A DNA stretch of 64,000 nucleotides from Buchnera aphidicola (Brevicoryne brassicae) (lineage in GTDB: Bacteria; Pseudomonadota; Gammaproteobacteria; Enterobacterales; Enterobacteriaceae): assembly GCF_005082825.1 (NCBI RefSeq), contig NZ_CP034882.1, forward strand, positions 71,932 to 135,931, written 5' to 3'. Positions 41,933-52,687 of this stretch are shown in pieces. The notes below the pieces were generated by a model that did no database searches, had not been told where the DNA came from, and saw only the letters and a list, made by a program, of their open reading frames with translations. Position 1 is the first letter of the stretch. The number at the start of each line of letters is the position of its first letter. The translations under genes and the position numbers were made by a program.

Positions 41933-42690
41933 TAGCATGTCTTGATGTTAGTAACGGTTTAGTTGTAAAAGGGGTGCAATTTAAAAATCATGAAATTATA
42001 GGTGATATATTACCACTTTCTAAATGTTATGCAAACGATGGTATAGATGAATTAGTATTTTATGATATAACAGCTGCAACAAAAAATAAATTAGTCGATA
42101 GGACTTGGATAGAAAAAATTGCTCAAATAATCAATATACCTTTTTGTGTTGCTGGGGGAATTAAAAGTGTAGATGATGCGAAAAACATTCTATCTAGTGG
42201 TGCAGATAAAATATCAATTAATTCTTCAGCTCTAAATGATCCTAATTTAATCACGAAAATTTCAGAACGATTTGGTGTGCAATGTACGGTAGTTGGAATA
42301 GATTCTTTGTATGATGAATCAAAAAAATGTTACATGGTGCAACAGTATACAGGAGACGTTAATAAAACTTATCAAACTAATTGGAAAACTTTTGATTGGG
42401 TAAAAAAAGTTCAAGAACAAGGAGCTGGTGAAATTGTTTTAAACATGATGAATAAAGATGGATTGCAAGAAGGTTATGATCTTTTTCAACTTAGTGAAAT
42501 AAGGTCTATTTGTAAAATTCCTTTAATTGCGTCAGGAGGAGCAGGAAATATAAATCATTTTTATGATGCCTTGTATTATTCTAATGTAGATGGAGTTTTA
42601 GCTGCATCTGTTTTTCATAAAAATATAGTAAATATAAAACTTTTGAAAAAATTTTTAATTAAAAAAGGAATAGAGATTAGAACATGTTAA
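41914..42690 (+). CDS. hisF: Imidazole glycerol phosphate synthase, cyclase subunit
   Basis: A 258-residue (beta-alpha)8 barrel, the E. coli length. It uses ammonia from HisH to form IGP and AICAR. It starts [21 protein letters not shown] (catalytic Asp11); [13 protein letters not shown] and [14 protein letters not shown] (Asp130 region) and [10 protein letters not shown] are conserved. It overlaps both neighbours, hisA by 19 bases and hisI by 7. Confidence 0.98.
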   Translation: MLAKRIIACLDVSNGLVVKGVQFKNHEIIGDILPLSKCYANDGIDELVFYDITAATKNKLVDRTWIEKIAQIINIPFCVAGGIKSVDDAKNILSSGADKISINSSALNDPNLITKISERFGVQCTVVGIDSLYDESKKCYMVQQYTGDVNKTYQTNWKTFDWVKKVQEQGAGEIVLNMMNKDGLQEGYDLFQLSEIRSICKIPLIASGGAGNINHFYDALYYSNVDGVLAASVFHKNIVNIKLLKKFLIKKGIEIRTC

Positions 42691-43310
42691 ATCAAAAAGA
42701 TCTGTTAAATCTTAATTGGATTAAAACTAATGGTATGTTGCCTGTAATAGTACAAGATTATTTTTCTCATGAAGTTTTAATGCATGGATATATGAATAAA
42801 GAAGCTTTATTAAAAACTCAAAAAAATGGTTTAGTAACATTTTATTCTCGTACTAAAAATCGTTTATGGACTAAAGGAGAAAAATCAGGAAATTATTTAA
42901 AAGTTATCGAAATTATTCTTGATTGTGATTATGATACGCTTTTAGTTTTAACAGAATCTACAGGAGAAACATGTCATTTAGGAAATAACAGTTGTTTTTT
43001 TTCAAAAAAATATAATGTCAATATTCTTAACAAATTAGAAAATATTATAGAAAATAGAAAAAATGTAGATATGAATAATTCATATACAGCTGATTTATAT
43101 AAATCTGGAACAAGTCGTATAGCACAAAAAGTTGGTGAAGAAGCTATAGAAACAATATTAGCAGCTATAAAAAAAGATAAAAATGAATTAGTTAATGAAT
43201 CTGCAGATTTAATTTATCATTTAATTGTATTATTACATGAGCAAAATTTAAATTTTAGTATGGTTTTAAATAATTTAAAAAAAAGAAATGAAAAAAATAG
43301 TAATTTTTAA
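42684..43310 (+). CDS. hisI: Bifunctional phosphoribosyl-AMP cyclohydrolase / phosphoribosyl-ATP pyrophosphatase
   Basis: A 208-residue protein (E. coli HisIE 203) performing steps two and three of histidine synthesis. The N-terminal cyclohydrolase has [32 protein letters not shown] and the metal-site segment [10 protein letters not shown]. The pyrophosphatase domain begins about residue 118, with [20 protein letters not shown] and [11 protein letters not shown]. It is the last his gene; a possible weak hairpin (43295-43327) overlaps its stop. Confidence 0.97.
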   Translation: MLNQKDLLNLNWIKTNGMLPVIVQDYFSHEVLMHGYMNKEALLKTQKNGLVTFYSRTKNRLWTKGEKSGNYLKVIEIILDCDYDTLLVLTESTGETCHLGNNSCFFSKKYNVNILNKLENIIENRKNVDMNNSYTADLYKSGTSRIAQKVGEEAIETILAAIKKDKNELVNESADLIYHLIVLLHEQNLNFSMVLNNLKKRNEKNSNF

Positions 43311-43671
43311 TTAAAAAAATACTATTTGTTTTAAGAACAAGTTATATTTTTGTAGTTTAAATATAGCAAAAATTATTAAAAATCAATTTATAATATTTCA
43401 ATTTCAAATAAATTTAATTATATCAATTACGTATATTATATCTATTAATTTTTTCAATTTATTAGATAGTATATGATTAACTTTTTCTTTTTGTTTTAAA
43501 AGCCAAACGTAATATAAAAAAATTTTTGTATTTTAAATCAACAGAAATGTTATTTTAATATTTTGTTTTTAATAAATGAAAAATAGTTATAATATCATTT
43601 ATTGTAAAAATTTTAAATAAAAATAGTATTTTTTAAAAATACTTTTAACAATATTTTAGCTGGAGAACAAA
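43311..43671. other. A+T-rich spacer between hisI and gnd
   Basis: These 361 bases hold no gene. An 8-bp inverted repeat AAATAGTA/TACTATTT (43295-43302 with 43320-43327) at its left edge may be a weak hisI terminator, although it has no strong T-run. The rest is A+T-rich and uninformative and presumably contains the gnd promoter. In E. coli ugd and wzz lie in this interval; no trace of them is seen. Confidence 0.6.
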
Positions 43672-45084
43672 ATGTCAAAACAACAAATTGGTGTTGTAGG
43701 AATGGCAGTAATGGGACGGAATTTAGCATTAAATATTGAAAGTAAAAATTATACTGTGTCTATATATAATAGAACAAAATCAGTAACAGAAGATGTAATT
43801 AATAAAAATATAGGAAAAAATATTTTTCCTTATTTTTCTATTAAAGAATTTGTTAATTCACTTATAAAACCTAGATGTATTTTATTAATGGTACAATCAG
43901 GAAAAGCAACTGATGAAACTATCAAATTAATTACTCCTTATTTAGAAAAAGAAGATATATTAATTGATGGAGGAAATACTTTTTATAAAGACACTATGCG
44001 AAGAAACAATGAATTATCTAAACAAGGTATTAATTTTATTGGAATGGGAGTTTCTGGAGGTGAATTAGGAGCATTAACTGGTCCATCAATTATGCCAGGA
44101 GGTCAAAAAAAAGCATATAAATTGGTATCTTCTATGTTGCAAAAAATATCAGCTAAATTTAAAAATGAACCATGTGTAAGCTATATAGGTCCTAATGGTG
44201 CTGGACACTATGTGAAAATGGTACACAATGGTATTGAATACGGTGATATGCAATTAATTGCAGAATCATATTTTCTATTAAAACATTTGTTACATATGAA
44301 TAATGAAGAATTGGCAAATACGTTTTCTCAATGGAATAAAGGTGAATTAAACAGTTATCTAATTGATATTACAAAAGATATTTTTGTTATGAAAGACGGA
44401 AATGAAAATTATTTAATAGATTTTATTTTAGATGTTGCAGAAGATAAAGGAACTGGAAAATGGATTAGTAAAAACGCTTTAGAACTTCGTGAGCCCCTTT
44501 CATTAATTACTGAATCTGTTTTTTCGCGTTATTTATCTTCTCTTAAAGAACAACGTATAGCTGCATCAAAAACATTAAAAGGACCCAATATAAAAACTTG
44601 TATAAAAGATAAAAATAATTTTATTGAAGAAGTTAGACGTGCTTTATATTTAGGAAAAATAATTTCTTATGCTCAAGGTTTTTCTCAGTTAAAAAGAGCT
44701 TCAGAAAAATATTCTTGGAATTTAGAATATGGCGAAATTGCTAAAATTTTTAGATCTGGATGTATTATTCGAGCAAATTTTTTACAAAAAATAACCGAAG
44801 AATATTCTTGTAATAAAACTATAGTGAATTTATTATTAACACCTTATTTTTCAAAAATAGCTAATGAATACGAAATTTCATTACGTAACATTGTTATCCA
44901 ATCAATAAAATATGGTATTTCTATTCCTACTTTTGCTGCAGCAATATCATATTATGATAGTTATCGTACTGTCAATTCATCAGCCAATCTTATACAAGCT
45001 CAAAGAGATTATTTTGGTTCACATACCTATCAAAGAACTGATCAATCTGGTTATTTTCATACCAATTGGTCAATAAAAAAATAG
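43672..45084 (+). CDS. gnd: 6-phosphogluconate dehydrogenase, decarboxylating
   Basis: A 470-residue protein (E. coli 468). It oxidises 6-phosphogluconate to ribulose-5-phosphate with NADP+. The Rossmann motif [18 protein letters not shown] opens the protein; [11 protein letters not shown] near residue 102, [19 protein letters not shown] near 129 and [25 protein letters not shown] near 175 (catalytic Lys and Glu) are conserved. TGGAGAAC precedes the ATG. Confidence 0.98.
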   Translation: MSKQQIGVVGMAVMGRNLALNIESKNYTVSIYNRTKSVTEDVINKNIGKNIFPYFSIKEFVNSLIKPRCILLMVQSGKATDETIKLITPYLEKEDILIDGGNTFYKDTMRRNNELSKQGINFIGMGVSGGELGALTGPSIMPGGQKKAYKLVSSMLQKISAKFKNEPCVSYIGPNGAGHYVKMVHNGIEYGDMQLIAESYFLLKHLLHMNNEELANTFSQWNKGELNSYLIDITKDIFVMKDGNENYLIDFILDVAEDKGTGKWISKNALELREPLSLITESVFSRYLSSLKEQRIAASKTLKGPNIKTCIKDKNNFIEEVRRALYLGKIISYAQGFSQLKRASEKYSWNLEYGEIAKIFRSGCIIRANFLQKITEEYSCNKTIVNLLLTPYFSKIANEYEISLRNIVIQSIKYGISIPTFAAAISYYDSYRTVNSSANLIQAQRDYFGSHTYQRTDQSGYFHTNWSIKK

Positions 45085-45179
45085 TTTTAGTCCTAATAAA
45101 ATCAAAATTATTAATGTTTTTTTATATAAAAATTATATTAATTGTATAATTAATATTATATTTTATATTTAAAAACATA

Positions 45180-45222
45180 AATAGCAGATGATGTTAAAAA
45201 ATGTCTCTGCTATTATATTTTA
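45180..45222 (+). terminator. Terminator after gnd
   Basis: A 9-bp stem AATAGCAGA/TCTGCTATT (45180-45188 with 45206-45214) is followed by ATATTTTATG, about 95 bases after gnd and before dcd. The loop is 17 bases, so strength is uncertain. Confidence 0.5.
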
Positions 45223-45303
45223 TGTATTATTTAACACATATTTTATTATGTTTTTACAGTAAATAATATCTTTAAAATACATTTATTTTAAATAGGAAAA
45301 AAA

Positions 45304-45885
45304 ATGCGTTTATGTGATAAAGACATTCAAAAATGGTTAAAAAGAAAAAAATTAATTATTAAACCTTATCCTCAAAAAGAACTAATTCATGGTATTACTG
45401 TTGATATACATCTTAGTAATAAATTCCGTTTTTTTTACGATCATATTAGATCTTGTATTGATTTAAGTGATTCAAAAGAGAATACAACTTTAGCATTAAA
45501 AGAAGTTATGAGTGATGAAATAGTTTTTTCTCAAGAAAAACCATTGTTTTTACAACCTGGTTCTTTAGTACTTTCCTCTACTTTAGAAAATATTACTATT
45601 CCAAATAATTTAGTAGGTTGGTTAGATGGTCGTTCTTCTTTAGCTCGTTTAGGTTTGATGATTCATGCTACTGCACATCGTATTGATCCAGGATGGCAAG
45701 GTAATATTGTTCTAGAAATCTTCAATGCTGGAAAATTAACTTTAGTATTACGTCCTAAAATGAAAATAGCTGCTCTTAGTTTTGAAATTCTTTCTCAATC
45801 AGTATCATATCCTTATAACTCTCGTCCTGAAGCTAAATACAAAAGTCAAAATGGAGTTATACCTAGTCGTATTAATAAAGAATAA
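45304..45885 (+). CDS. dcd: dCTP deaminase
   Basis: A 193-residue trimeric enzyme, the E. coli length, that deaminates dCTP to dUTP for thymidylate synthesis. It starts MRLCDKDIQKWLK; the active-site segments DGRSSLARLGLMIHATAHRIDPGWQGNIVLEIFN (with the catalytic Glu near residue 138) and the C-terminal YNSRPEAKYKSQNGVIPSR are present. AGGAAAA precedes the ATG. metG follows. Confidence 0.97.
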   Translation: MRLCDKDIQKWLKRKKLIIKPYPQKELIHGITVDIHLSNKFRFFYDHIRSCIDLSDSKENTTLALKEVMSDEIVFSQEKPLFLQPGSLVLSSTLENITIPNNLVGWLDGRSSLARLGLMIHATAHRIDPGWQGNIVLEIFNAGKLTLVLRPKMKIAALSFEILSQSVSYPYNSRPEAKYKSQNGVIPSRINKE

Positions 45886-45962
45886 TATTTTATTAAAAAA
45901 GAATAGTTTACGATTGATTTTATTTTGTATATTATATTCTTTATTTTAAAAAATATAATATC

Positions 45963-47606
45963 ATGTCAAATGTACTTAGAAAAATTTTAGTCACTTGTGC
46001 CTTACCTTATGCAAATGGTTCTATTCATATAGGTCATATGCTAGAACATATTCAAGCTGATATTTGGGTGCGTTATCAAAAAATGCTCGGTCATGAAGTG
46101 TGGTTTGTTTCTGCTGATGATGCCCATGGTACTGCTATTATGTTAAAATCTGAACATTTAGGAATATCTTCAACTGATTTGATTAAACAAGTAAAGAAAG
46201 AACACGAAAAAGATTTTTTAAATTTTAAAATTTCTTATGATAACTATCATTCTACACATAGTATAGAGAATTTACACTTATTAAGAAAAACATTTAAAAT
46301 TTTAAATGAAAAAGGTTTAATTAAACAAAAAAAAATATTTCAGTTTTATGATAATATAAAAAAAATATTTCTTCCAGATAGGTTTATCAAAGGGCGTTGT
46401 CCTCTTTGTCGTTCAGAAAATCAATATGGTGATAATTGTGAGATATGTAGTGCAACTTATGAACCTATTGACTTAATTGATCCGATATCTGTGATATCCG
46501 GAGAAAAACCTATTTTAAAAAATACTAAGCATTTATATTTTGATTTGCCTTTTTTTAGTCATATGTTAAAGAAATGGATATACTCTGGTGTTTTAGAAGA
46601 TTCAGTTATTAAAAAAACAGAAGAATGGTTGAAAGAAGGCTTAAAATCATGGGGTATTTCTAGAGATGCACCGTATTTTGGATTTAAAATACCAAAATTC
46701 CCCAAGAAATATTTTTATGTTTGGTTAGATGCTCCTCTCGGTTATATAAGTACATTTAAAAATCTTTGTTATAAAAATAAAAAATTAAATTTTGATAAAT
46801 TATGGAATAAAAAATCTAATTATGAATTATATCATTTTATTGGTAAGGATATTATTTATTTTCATACTTTATTTTGGCCTTCAATATTAGAAGCAGTTTC
46901 TTTGAGAAAACCTAATGGTATTTTTGTTCATGGTTATGTTACTATGAATGGAATAAAACTATCAAAATCACGTAATATTAAATTAATTAAAGCAAGAGAT
47001 TGGATTAAATTTTTTGATTCAGATAGTTTACGCTATTATTATGCTACCAAATTATCAAATAAAATAAGTGATATTGAAATCAACTTAGAGGATTTTGTTC
47101 AAAAGATAAATAGTGATATTGTAAATAAATTAGTTAATTTAGCTTCAAGAAGTGCTGGTTTTATAGAAAAATATTTTAATGGATATTTATCTAATGAATT
47201 AAGTGACATTGAACTATATAAATATTTTATAAATAAAAGTTTTATTATTCAAAATTTTTTAGAAAACCGTGAGTTTCATTCTGTCACACGAGAATCTATG
47301 AGATTAATAGATATGGCTAATAAATATATTAATGAAAAACAACCTTGGAAAATCAAGATAACAAAAAAAGATAATAAATTACATGAAATTTGCACAATGG
47401 GTATTAATTTATTCAGAATAGTAATGGTTTTTTTAAAACCAATATTACCCGATCTTGCAAGTAAAACAGAATCTTTTTTAATTTCAAATTTAACTTGGAA
47501 AGATATTAAAAAACCTTTGTTATGTCATAAAATCAAAAAATTTTCTCCATTGTATGAAAGAATAAATAGTAAAAAAATTAATGAATTAATTCATTTATGT
47601 AATTAA
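45963..47606 (+). CDS. metG: Methionine--tRNA ligase, lacking the C-terminal domain
   Basis: A 547-residue class I synthetase charging initiator and elongator tRNA-Met. HIGH is GSIHIGHMLEHIQADIW, the zinc knuckle is CPLCRSENQYGDNCEIC near residues 146-162, and the KMSKS loop is KLSKSRN near residue 334. E. coli MetG has 677 residues; this one ends where the linker to the C-terminal Trbp111-like tRNA-binding and dimerisation domain begins. The missing part is dispensable for the core activity of E. coli MetRS, so the enzyme is expected to be an active monomer. Confidence 0.96.
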   Translation: MSNVLRKILVTCALPYANGSIHIGHMLEHIQADIWVRYQKMLGHEVWFVSADDAHGTAIMLKSEHLGISSTDLIKQVKKEHEKDFLNFKISYDNYHSTHSIENLHLLRKTFKILNEKGLIKQKKIFQFYDNIKKIFLPDRFIKGRCPLCRSENQYGDNCEICSATYEPIDLIDPISVISGEKPILKNTKHLYFDLPFFSHMLKKWIYSGVLEDSVIKKTEEWLKEGLKSWGISRDAPYFGFKIPKFPKKYFYVWLDAPLGYISTFKNLCYKNKKLNFDKLWNKKSNYELYHFIGKDIIYFHTLFWPSILEAVSLRKPNGIFVHGYVTMNGIKLSKSRNIKLIKARDWIKFFDSDSLRYYYATKLSNKISDIEINLEDFVQKINSDIVNKLVNLASRSAGFIEKYFNGYLSNELSDIELYKYFINKSFIIQNFLENREFHSVTRESMRLIDMANKYINEKQPWKIKITKKDNKLHEICTMGINLFRIVMVFLKPILPDLASKTESFLISNLTWKDIKKPLLCHKIKKFSPLYERINSKKINELIHLCN

Positions 47607-47623
47607 AAATTTTTTTAATTTTA

Positions 47624-48946
47624 TTAGTAAAACAAAAATTTATTATTATTTGATTTTAAATCATTTTTCCATGAAATTTTCCATGTTTTTTTATTTGTGT
47701 ATTTTGTATTAACAATAAATACTCCTAGGGCACTAATGAAGATATTATTATAAAATAATAATGGGATTTGATTACGTAACCAAGGAGGTATATTTTTTTC
47801 TTGCCATATTTTTTTGATTTTTCTTTTTTTATCTCTTCCTAAAATTAGGATTTTTCCTTCATACTGAAAACGAATATTAACTAATTGATTTTTTCTAGGC
47901 TTTGGAAGACTCATACCTTGATTATCTTGTGTTAAATTTCCTAAATTATTAGGAAGAATTAGTTTACTATTTTTTTTATGCCAAAATAAAAAGGTGCTAT
48001 TTAATATTGGTGGTGTTTTTATAAAATAAAGTGATTTTTTATAACGTCTTATCTCATTTTCATCCAAAACTATTTTTGGATTTGCATCTTTACGACTCAA
48101 AATCATTTGATGATATATACATTCAATGTTTTTATACGATGGCATTTTTATTGTTTGTAATCTAATCCAGCGTCTTATAAATGCAGTACATGTTTCTTTT
48201 TTTATATTTTGAAAACTTTTAATATTCAAAGAATTGTCAAATTTTATAAAATTTTGAATTTTTTCAAGAAGTAAATCATTTAGTAAAATTGTTTCTTTTC
48301 TGCAGATTTTTATGGTTCGAAAACAGTTTTTTAAAAAAAAAGGCCATCTTTTTTCTAAAACTGGAATAATATTATGTCTGATATAATTACGATCATGATT
48401 GATATTAAAATTACTAAAATCTTCAATCCATTTTAAATTTTTACGATTAGCCCATAATTCTAATTCTTTTTTTGTTTTATTTAAAAATGGTCGGATGATT
48501 GTTTTATTACCAAGTATAGTCTCAAAAGACATACTTGAAAGTCCAGTTGGACCACTACCTCGTTTTAAAGATAAAAAAAATGTTTCACATTGATCATTCA
48601 TATGATGACCTGTGAGTAGTATTTCTTCAGATAACAAATGATTATAAATGATGCTATATCGCTTTATTCTCAATTGTTCTTCAGTCTTGTTTTTATTTTG
48701 ATGAATATCAATATCTTTTATGGTTAATGGTATTTGATATATTTTACAATGTTTTTTACAGTGTTTTATCCATTTTTTTGCAAGTAATGTAAGATTATGA
48801 TTAATATAAATAGCACGTATTTTAATATCAGGAGTTATTTTTTTTATTTCAATTAATTGATGAAGAAGTACTGTGGAATCTAATCCGCCACTATAAGCTA
48901 TTAAGAATGATTTATTTTTGAGTTTTTTTATAATTTCTTTAATCAA
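47624..48946 (-). CDS. tilS: tRNA(Ile)-lysidine synthase
   Basis: TilS puts lysidine on C34 of tRNA-Ile(CAU), so that it reads AUA, an abundant codon in such a genome. The ATP-binding motif FLIAYSGGLDSTVLLHQL is near the N-terminus; HHMNDQCETFFLSLKRGSGPTGLSSM and IRPFLNKTKKEL follow, as does the C-terminal domain (RDKKRKIKKIWQEKNIPPWLRNQIPLLF). The frame extends to 49000 but would run into tRNA-Val. No ATG lies near the family start; a TTG at 48944-48946 after AGGTTG gives 440 residues (E. coli 432). The start is thus provisional. Confidence 0.93.
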   Translation of the reverse strand: MIKEIIKKLKNKSFLIAYSGGLDSTVLLHQLIEIKKITPDIKIRAIYINHNLTLLAKKWIKHCKKHCKIYQIPLTIKDIDIHQNKNKTEEQLRIKRYSIIYNHLLSEEILLTGHHMNDQCETFFLSLKRGSGPTGLSSMSFETILGNKTIIRPFLNKTKKELELWANRKNLKWIEDFSNFNINHDRNYIRHNIIPVLEKRWPFFLKNCFRTIKICRKETILLNDLLLEKIQNFIKFDNSLNIKSFQNIKKETCTAFIRRWIRLQTIKMPSYKNIECIYHQMILSRKDANPKIVLDENEIRRYKKSLYFIKTPPILNSTFLFWHKKNSKLILPNNLGNLTQDNQGMSLPKPRKNQLVNIRFQYEGKILILGRDKKRKIKKIWQEKNIPPWLRNQIPLLFYNNIFISALGVFIVNTKYTNKKTWKISWKNDLKSNNNKFLFY

Positions 48947-48973
48947 ATAAAAACAACCTATAAAAAATTTTAA

Positions 48974-49047
48974 TACGTTCGAGTGGACTTGAACCACCAA
49001 CTTCTACCATGTCATGATAGTGCTCTAACCAATTGAGCTACGAACGT
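48974..49047 (-). tRNA. tRNA-Val (anticodon GAC)
   Basis: A cloverleaf on the reverse strand: acceptor ACGTTCG/CGAACGT, AGCTCAATTGGTTAGAGC in the D arm, anticodon stem CTATC/GGTAG with loop ATGACAT (GAC), and GGTTCAAGTCC in the T arm. CCA is not encoded. It corresponds to E. coli valV/valW, which also lie near the riboflavin synthase gene. With the UAC isoacceptor at 3370 it covers the valine codons. Confidence 0.95.
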
Positions 49048-49283
49048 AAATATTTAAAATGTTATCATGTATTTTTTACTATTTAAATTATATATTATTA
49101 TTGATATAATATACAAATATTTTATTCTAAAAATCATAAAAATTTATTTATTAAAATGATTAATATTATAAAATTTTTAATTTTATTGAAAAAATAACAA
49201 AATTTTATATTTCTTATAAGTTAAATATGAATGTTTAATTAAAGAATTAAAGAATTAAAAGTATTATTTCTTGAGGAAATTTT

Positions 49284-49907
49284 ATGTTTACAGGCATTGT
49301 GAATGGAATTGCTACTGTTGTTTCTATAGAAAAGAAAAAAAAAATTCATACCTTAACTGTCAAACTTCCATCTATTTTATCTAAAAATTTACATCTAGGT
49401 GATTCAATTTCGCATAATGGATGTTGTTTAACTGTTAAATCTATCGAAAATCATTATATAATATGCGATATTATAGAAGAAACATTAAAAAGGACTAATT
49501 TAGGAAATTTATATATTGGAGAGAAAATAAATATTGAAAGATCGTTAAAATACGGAGATGAAATTGGTGGTCATATAATATCTGGTCATGTTATGAATAC
49601 AGTTGAAGTTTCTAAGATATTAAATTTTAATGATAATTATATTTTATGGTTAAAATTACAAAATAAAAATTTGATCAAATATATTTTTTACAAAGGGTTT
49701 ATTTGTATTGATGGAATTAGTTTGACTGTTGGAGATATTATTAAAGATGAATTTTGTATTAATATAATACCTCAAACTTTATTTTATACAACAATAAGAC
49801 ATAAAACACGTGGTAGTTTAATGAATATAGAAATTGATTTTTATACTCAAACAATTGTAGATACTACAGAACGCTTAATGAATGAAAGGATTATTAACGT
49901 TTTGTAA
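49284..49907 (+). CDS. ribE: Riboflavin synthase alpha chain
   Basis: A 207-residue protein (E. coli 213; gene also called ribC). It makes riboflavin from two lumazine molecules. The two repeated barrels are visible: [15 protein letters not shown] with [13 protein letters not shown] in the first half, and [15 protein letters not shown] with [14 protein letters not shown] in the second. TTGAGGAAA precedes the ATG. Riboflavin is a suspected nutrient supplied to the host and also the source of the flavins of the Rsx complex downstream. Confidence 0.96.
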   Translation: MFTGIVNGIATVVSIEKKKKIHTLTVKLPSILSKNLHLGDSISHNGCCLTVKSIENHYIICDIIEETLKRTNLGNLYIGEKINIERSLKYGDEIGGHIISGHVMNTVEVSKILNFNDNYILWLKLQNKNLIKYIFYKGFICIDGISLTVGDIIKDEFCINIIPQTLFYTTIRHKTRGSLMNIEIDFYTQTIVDTTERLMNERIINVL

Positions 49908-49992
49908 GTATAAAAAATTAATTATTTTTAAAAAAATATTTAATATTAAAATTATTTTTAATAAAATTCGAATTAATATATGGTAATTATAA

Positions 49993-50574
49993 ATGAAACA
50001 TTATTTTTTATTTTTTATTTCTAATATTTTAATAGAAAATTTTATTTTAGTAAAATTTCTTGGTTTATGTCCATTTTTAGGTGCTTCAAGTAAATTAAAT
50101 ACTGCTTTTGGAATGAGTTTTGCAACTGCTTTTGTTGTTTTAATATCTTCAGTACTATTATGGCTAGTTAATTTTTTTATTTTATTACCTTTACATATAG
50201 TTTATTTAAGAATTATAGCGTATATGTTGATTATTTCAGTTAGTGTTCAATTTTTAGAAATTTTATTACGTAATACTAGCCCAGTTTTATATCGCATACT
50301 CGGAATTTTTCTTCCTTTAATTACAACTAATTGCACAGTCTTAGCTATTCCATTATTTAGTTTATACTTAAATCATACATTTTTAGAATCTATATGTTAT
50401 GGTTTAAGTGCATCTTTAGGTTTTACTTTGGTAATGATAATTTTTTCTTGCATACGTGAACGTATAGTATTATCTGATATTCCTTTGCCATTTCGAGGTG
50501 CTCCTATTACTTTAATTACTGTAAGTGTTATGTCAATTGTTTTTATGGGATTTAAAGGTTTGGTGAAAGTTTAA
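49993..50574 (+). CDS. rsxA: Electron transport complex subunit RsxA
   Basis: A 193-residue membrane protein, the E. coli length, with six hydrophobic helices. [28 protein letters not shown] and [19 protein letters not shown] are conserved across RnfA/RsxA and NqrE. The Cys residues in GLCPF and TTNCTV hold a membrane [2Fe-2S] cluster in the Rnf family. It opens the rsxABCDGE-nth unit and is two bases from rsxB. Confidence 0.96.
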   Translation: MKHYFLFFISNILIENFILVKFLGLCPFLGASSKLNTAFGMSFATAFVVLISSVLLWLVNFFILLPLHIVYLRIIAYMLIISVSVQFLEILLRNTSPVLYRILGIFLPLITTNCTVLAIPLFSLYLNHTFLESICYGLSASLGFTLVMIIFSCIRERIVLSDIPLPFRGAPITLITVSVMSIVFMGFKGLVKV

Positions 50575-50576
50575 TT

Positions 50577-51068
50577 ATGTTGATAATTATTATTTTTGGG
50601 ATTTTATCGTTTGTATTCGGAATTATATTAAGTTTTTCTGCTTATAAACTTCAATTAAATAACGATCCTATGATAGAATCAGTTAACGAATTATTACCTC
50701 AAAGTCAATGTGCTCAATGTGGATATTCTGGATGTTATCCCTATGCAAAAGCAATAGTAAGAAATTCTGAAAAAATTAATAAATGTACTCCAGGTGGTGC
50801 TAGTGTTACATTAAAAATTTCTGAGTTATTAAACATAGAAAAACCCGTAGAAAATGTTTTTATTAAGAATGAGAAAATATTTGATACAATTGCATGGATT
50901 GATGAAAGAAATTGTGTTGGATGTTCAAAGTGTGCTCTTTTTTGTCCAGTAGATGCAATTATTGGTGCACCAAATTTTTTACATACAGTTTTAAAAGATT
51001 TTTGCACAGGTTGTAATATTTGTTTATCACATTGCCCAACAAATTGTATTAAAATTAAAAAAAGATGA
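50577..51068 (+). CDS. rsxB: Electron transport complex iron-sulfur subunit RsxB
   Basis: A 163-residue protein (E. coli 192). An N-terminal membrane helix is followed by the four-Fe-S type motif [17 protein letters not shown] near residues 45-60 and two ferredoxin motifs, [12 protein letters not shown] near residue 114 and [12 protein letters not shown] near 144. It ends soon after the second cluster, so it lacks the short E. coli C-terminal extension. All cluster cysteines are kept. Confidence 0.95.
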   Translation: MLIIIIFGILSFVFGIILSFSAYKLQLNNDPMIESVNELLPQSQCAQCGYSGCYPYAKAIVRNSEKINKCTPGGASVTLKISELLNIEKPVENVFIKNEKIFDTIAWIDERNCVGCSKCALFCPVDAIIGAPNFLHTVLKDFCTGCNICLSHCPTNCIKIKKR

Positions 51069-51070
51069 AT

Positions 51071-52641
51071 ATGAATTACATAAAATTACTTTATAAAAAA
51101 TTTTTTTTTAAAAATATTTTTTCTATAACATTATGGAGAAAAAAAATTTTTAATTTCTTAAGTATAAAAAAAAATATAATTTTCAAGGTGGCTTAAAATA
51201 TTCATTTAAAAAAAAAGAATCAAATGATTACTTATTAAAACATTTAAGCCTTCCTGAAAAATTTTTTATTTTCATAAAAGGCGATATTTGTAGTAAACAA
51301 CTACGGGTAAAAGTAAATCAAAAAATATTACGTGGACAACCTTTAATTTTTGGTAATGATGATATTATCCCCGTTCATGCTCCTACTTCAGGTTGGATAA
51401 AAGATATTTCTTTTTCTTCTGATTCTGTTCATAAAGATAGAAAAAATTTAAAAATTGTGATTTTATCTGATAACTTAGATAAGTGGATTAGATTAAAACC
51501 TATAGAAAATTATAAAAAACATACTTCTGAAAAATTAATTAAGAAAATTTATCAATCTGGTGTTGTCGGTCTTGGTGGTGCTCAATTTTCATCTGCAAAA
51601 AAATTAATACTAAGTATGAATAAAGTACATACTTTAATTGTTAATGCAGTAGAAAGTGAGCCTTATATAATGGCAGATAATTGTTTGATAAACAATTATG
51701 CAAATGATATTTTAATAGGATGTAAGATTGTATCTTGGATTTCTCATATTAAAATAGTTTTGATTGCTATTCAAGAAGATAATATTAAATCAATTTCAAA
51801 AATTTCTAATTTAATTAAAAATAATTCATTATTTAAAATTTGTATTATTAAAAAAAAATATCCTGGAGGTAGTAGTAAAGTATTACTAAAGACTTTGACA
51901 GGACAGGAAATACCTTATCATAAACATGCTGTAGATGTAGGATATCTTATTTTTAATGTTGCTACAATATATGCTATAAAAAGAGCAATTATACATGGAG
52001 AACCATTAACTGAACGTATTATTACTATTTTAAGTGATAAAAAATTTTTATCAGGGAATTTTTTAATTAGAATTGGAACTCCAATAAAATTTTTTTTAAA
52101 CAATCAAATATATGAAAAAAATTTTGATATTAATATACGTGTAGGAGGTCCATTTATGGGAAAAAAAATTTCTGATTTAAATCATTCTGTATTAAAAAAT
52201 ACTAATTTTATTTCGATTCAATTTAAAAAAGAAAAGAATAAAAATCTTGTTAATTATAATTGTATCCGATGTGGATATTGTTCAAATGTATGTCCAATAA
52301 ACTTACTTCCTCAACAAATTTTATTATATAGTAAAAGCAATAATCATGAAAAATCACATAAACATCATGTTTTAGATTGTATTGAGTGTAAAGCATGTGA
52401 AAAAGTTTGTCCTAGTTATATTCCCTTAGTAAAATTCTTTAAAAAAGAGAAAGTTATTCTTAATAATATAAACTTAGAAAATAATCTTAAAAAAATGTTT
52501 TTGTTTCGTTTCCAAAAAAGAGAAGAAAGATTATTAAATCAAAAAAAAATAGTTAATAATAAAAATGCAAATAATTTAGAAAAAAAATCGCGAAAAGAAT
52601 TAGTTTATGCAGCAATAGAACGTATGAAAGAAAAACAATAA
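51071..52641 (+). CDS. rsxC: Electron transport complex subunit RsxC, frame broken at a poly-A tract
   Basis: RsxC carries the NADH/FMN-binding and two 4Fe-4S domains of the Rsx complex. Homology extends well upstream of the first usable in-frame start (GTG 51457): the frame from 51154 encodes [19 protein letters not shown] and [12 protein letters not shown], all matching E. coli RsxC. Further upstream the N-terminal match (FNFLSIKK) lies in another frame, open from ATG 51071. The two frames join if the nine-A run at 51166-51174 is read as ten. Later motifs are intact: [46 protein letters not shown] and [12 protein letters not shown]. The long Ala-rich E. coli tail is absent. The exact start is uncertain. 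Confidence 0.85.
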
Positions 52642-52687
52642 ACTTTTATACAAATTTATTTTTATATTAATAGAAAATATACAAAAA

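Noticed and set aside
48947..49000. tilS extension to 49000
   Set aside because: It would place coding sequence inside the tRNA-Val gene and has no homology to TilS.
51457..52641. rsxC starting only at GTG 51457
   Set aside because: Clear RsxC homology (HAPTSGW, RGQPL, FQGGL) continues upstream in the same frame to about 51154, so 51457 is internal.
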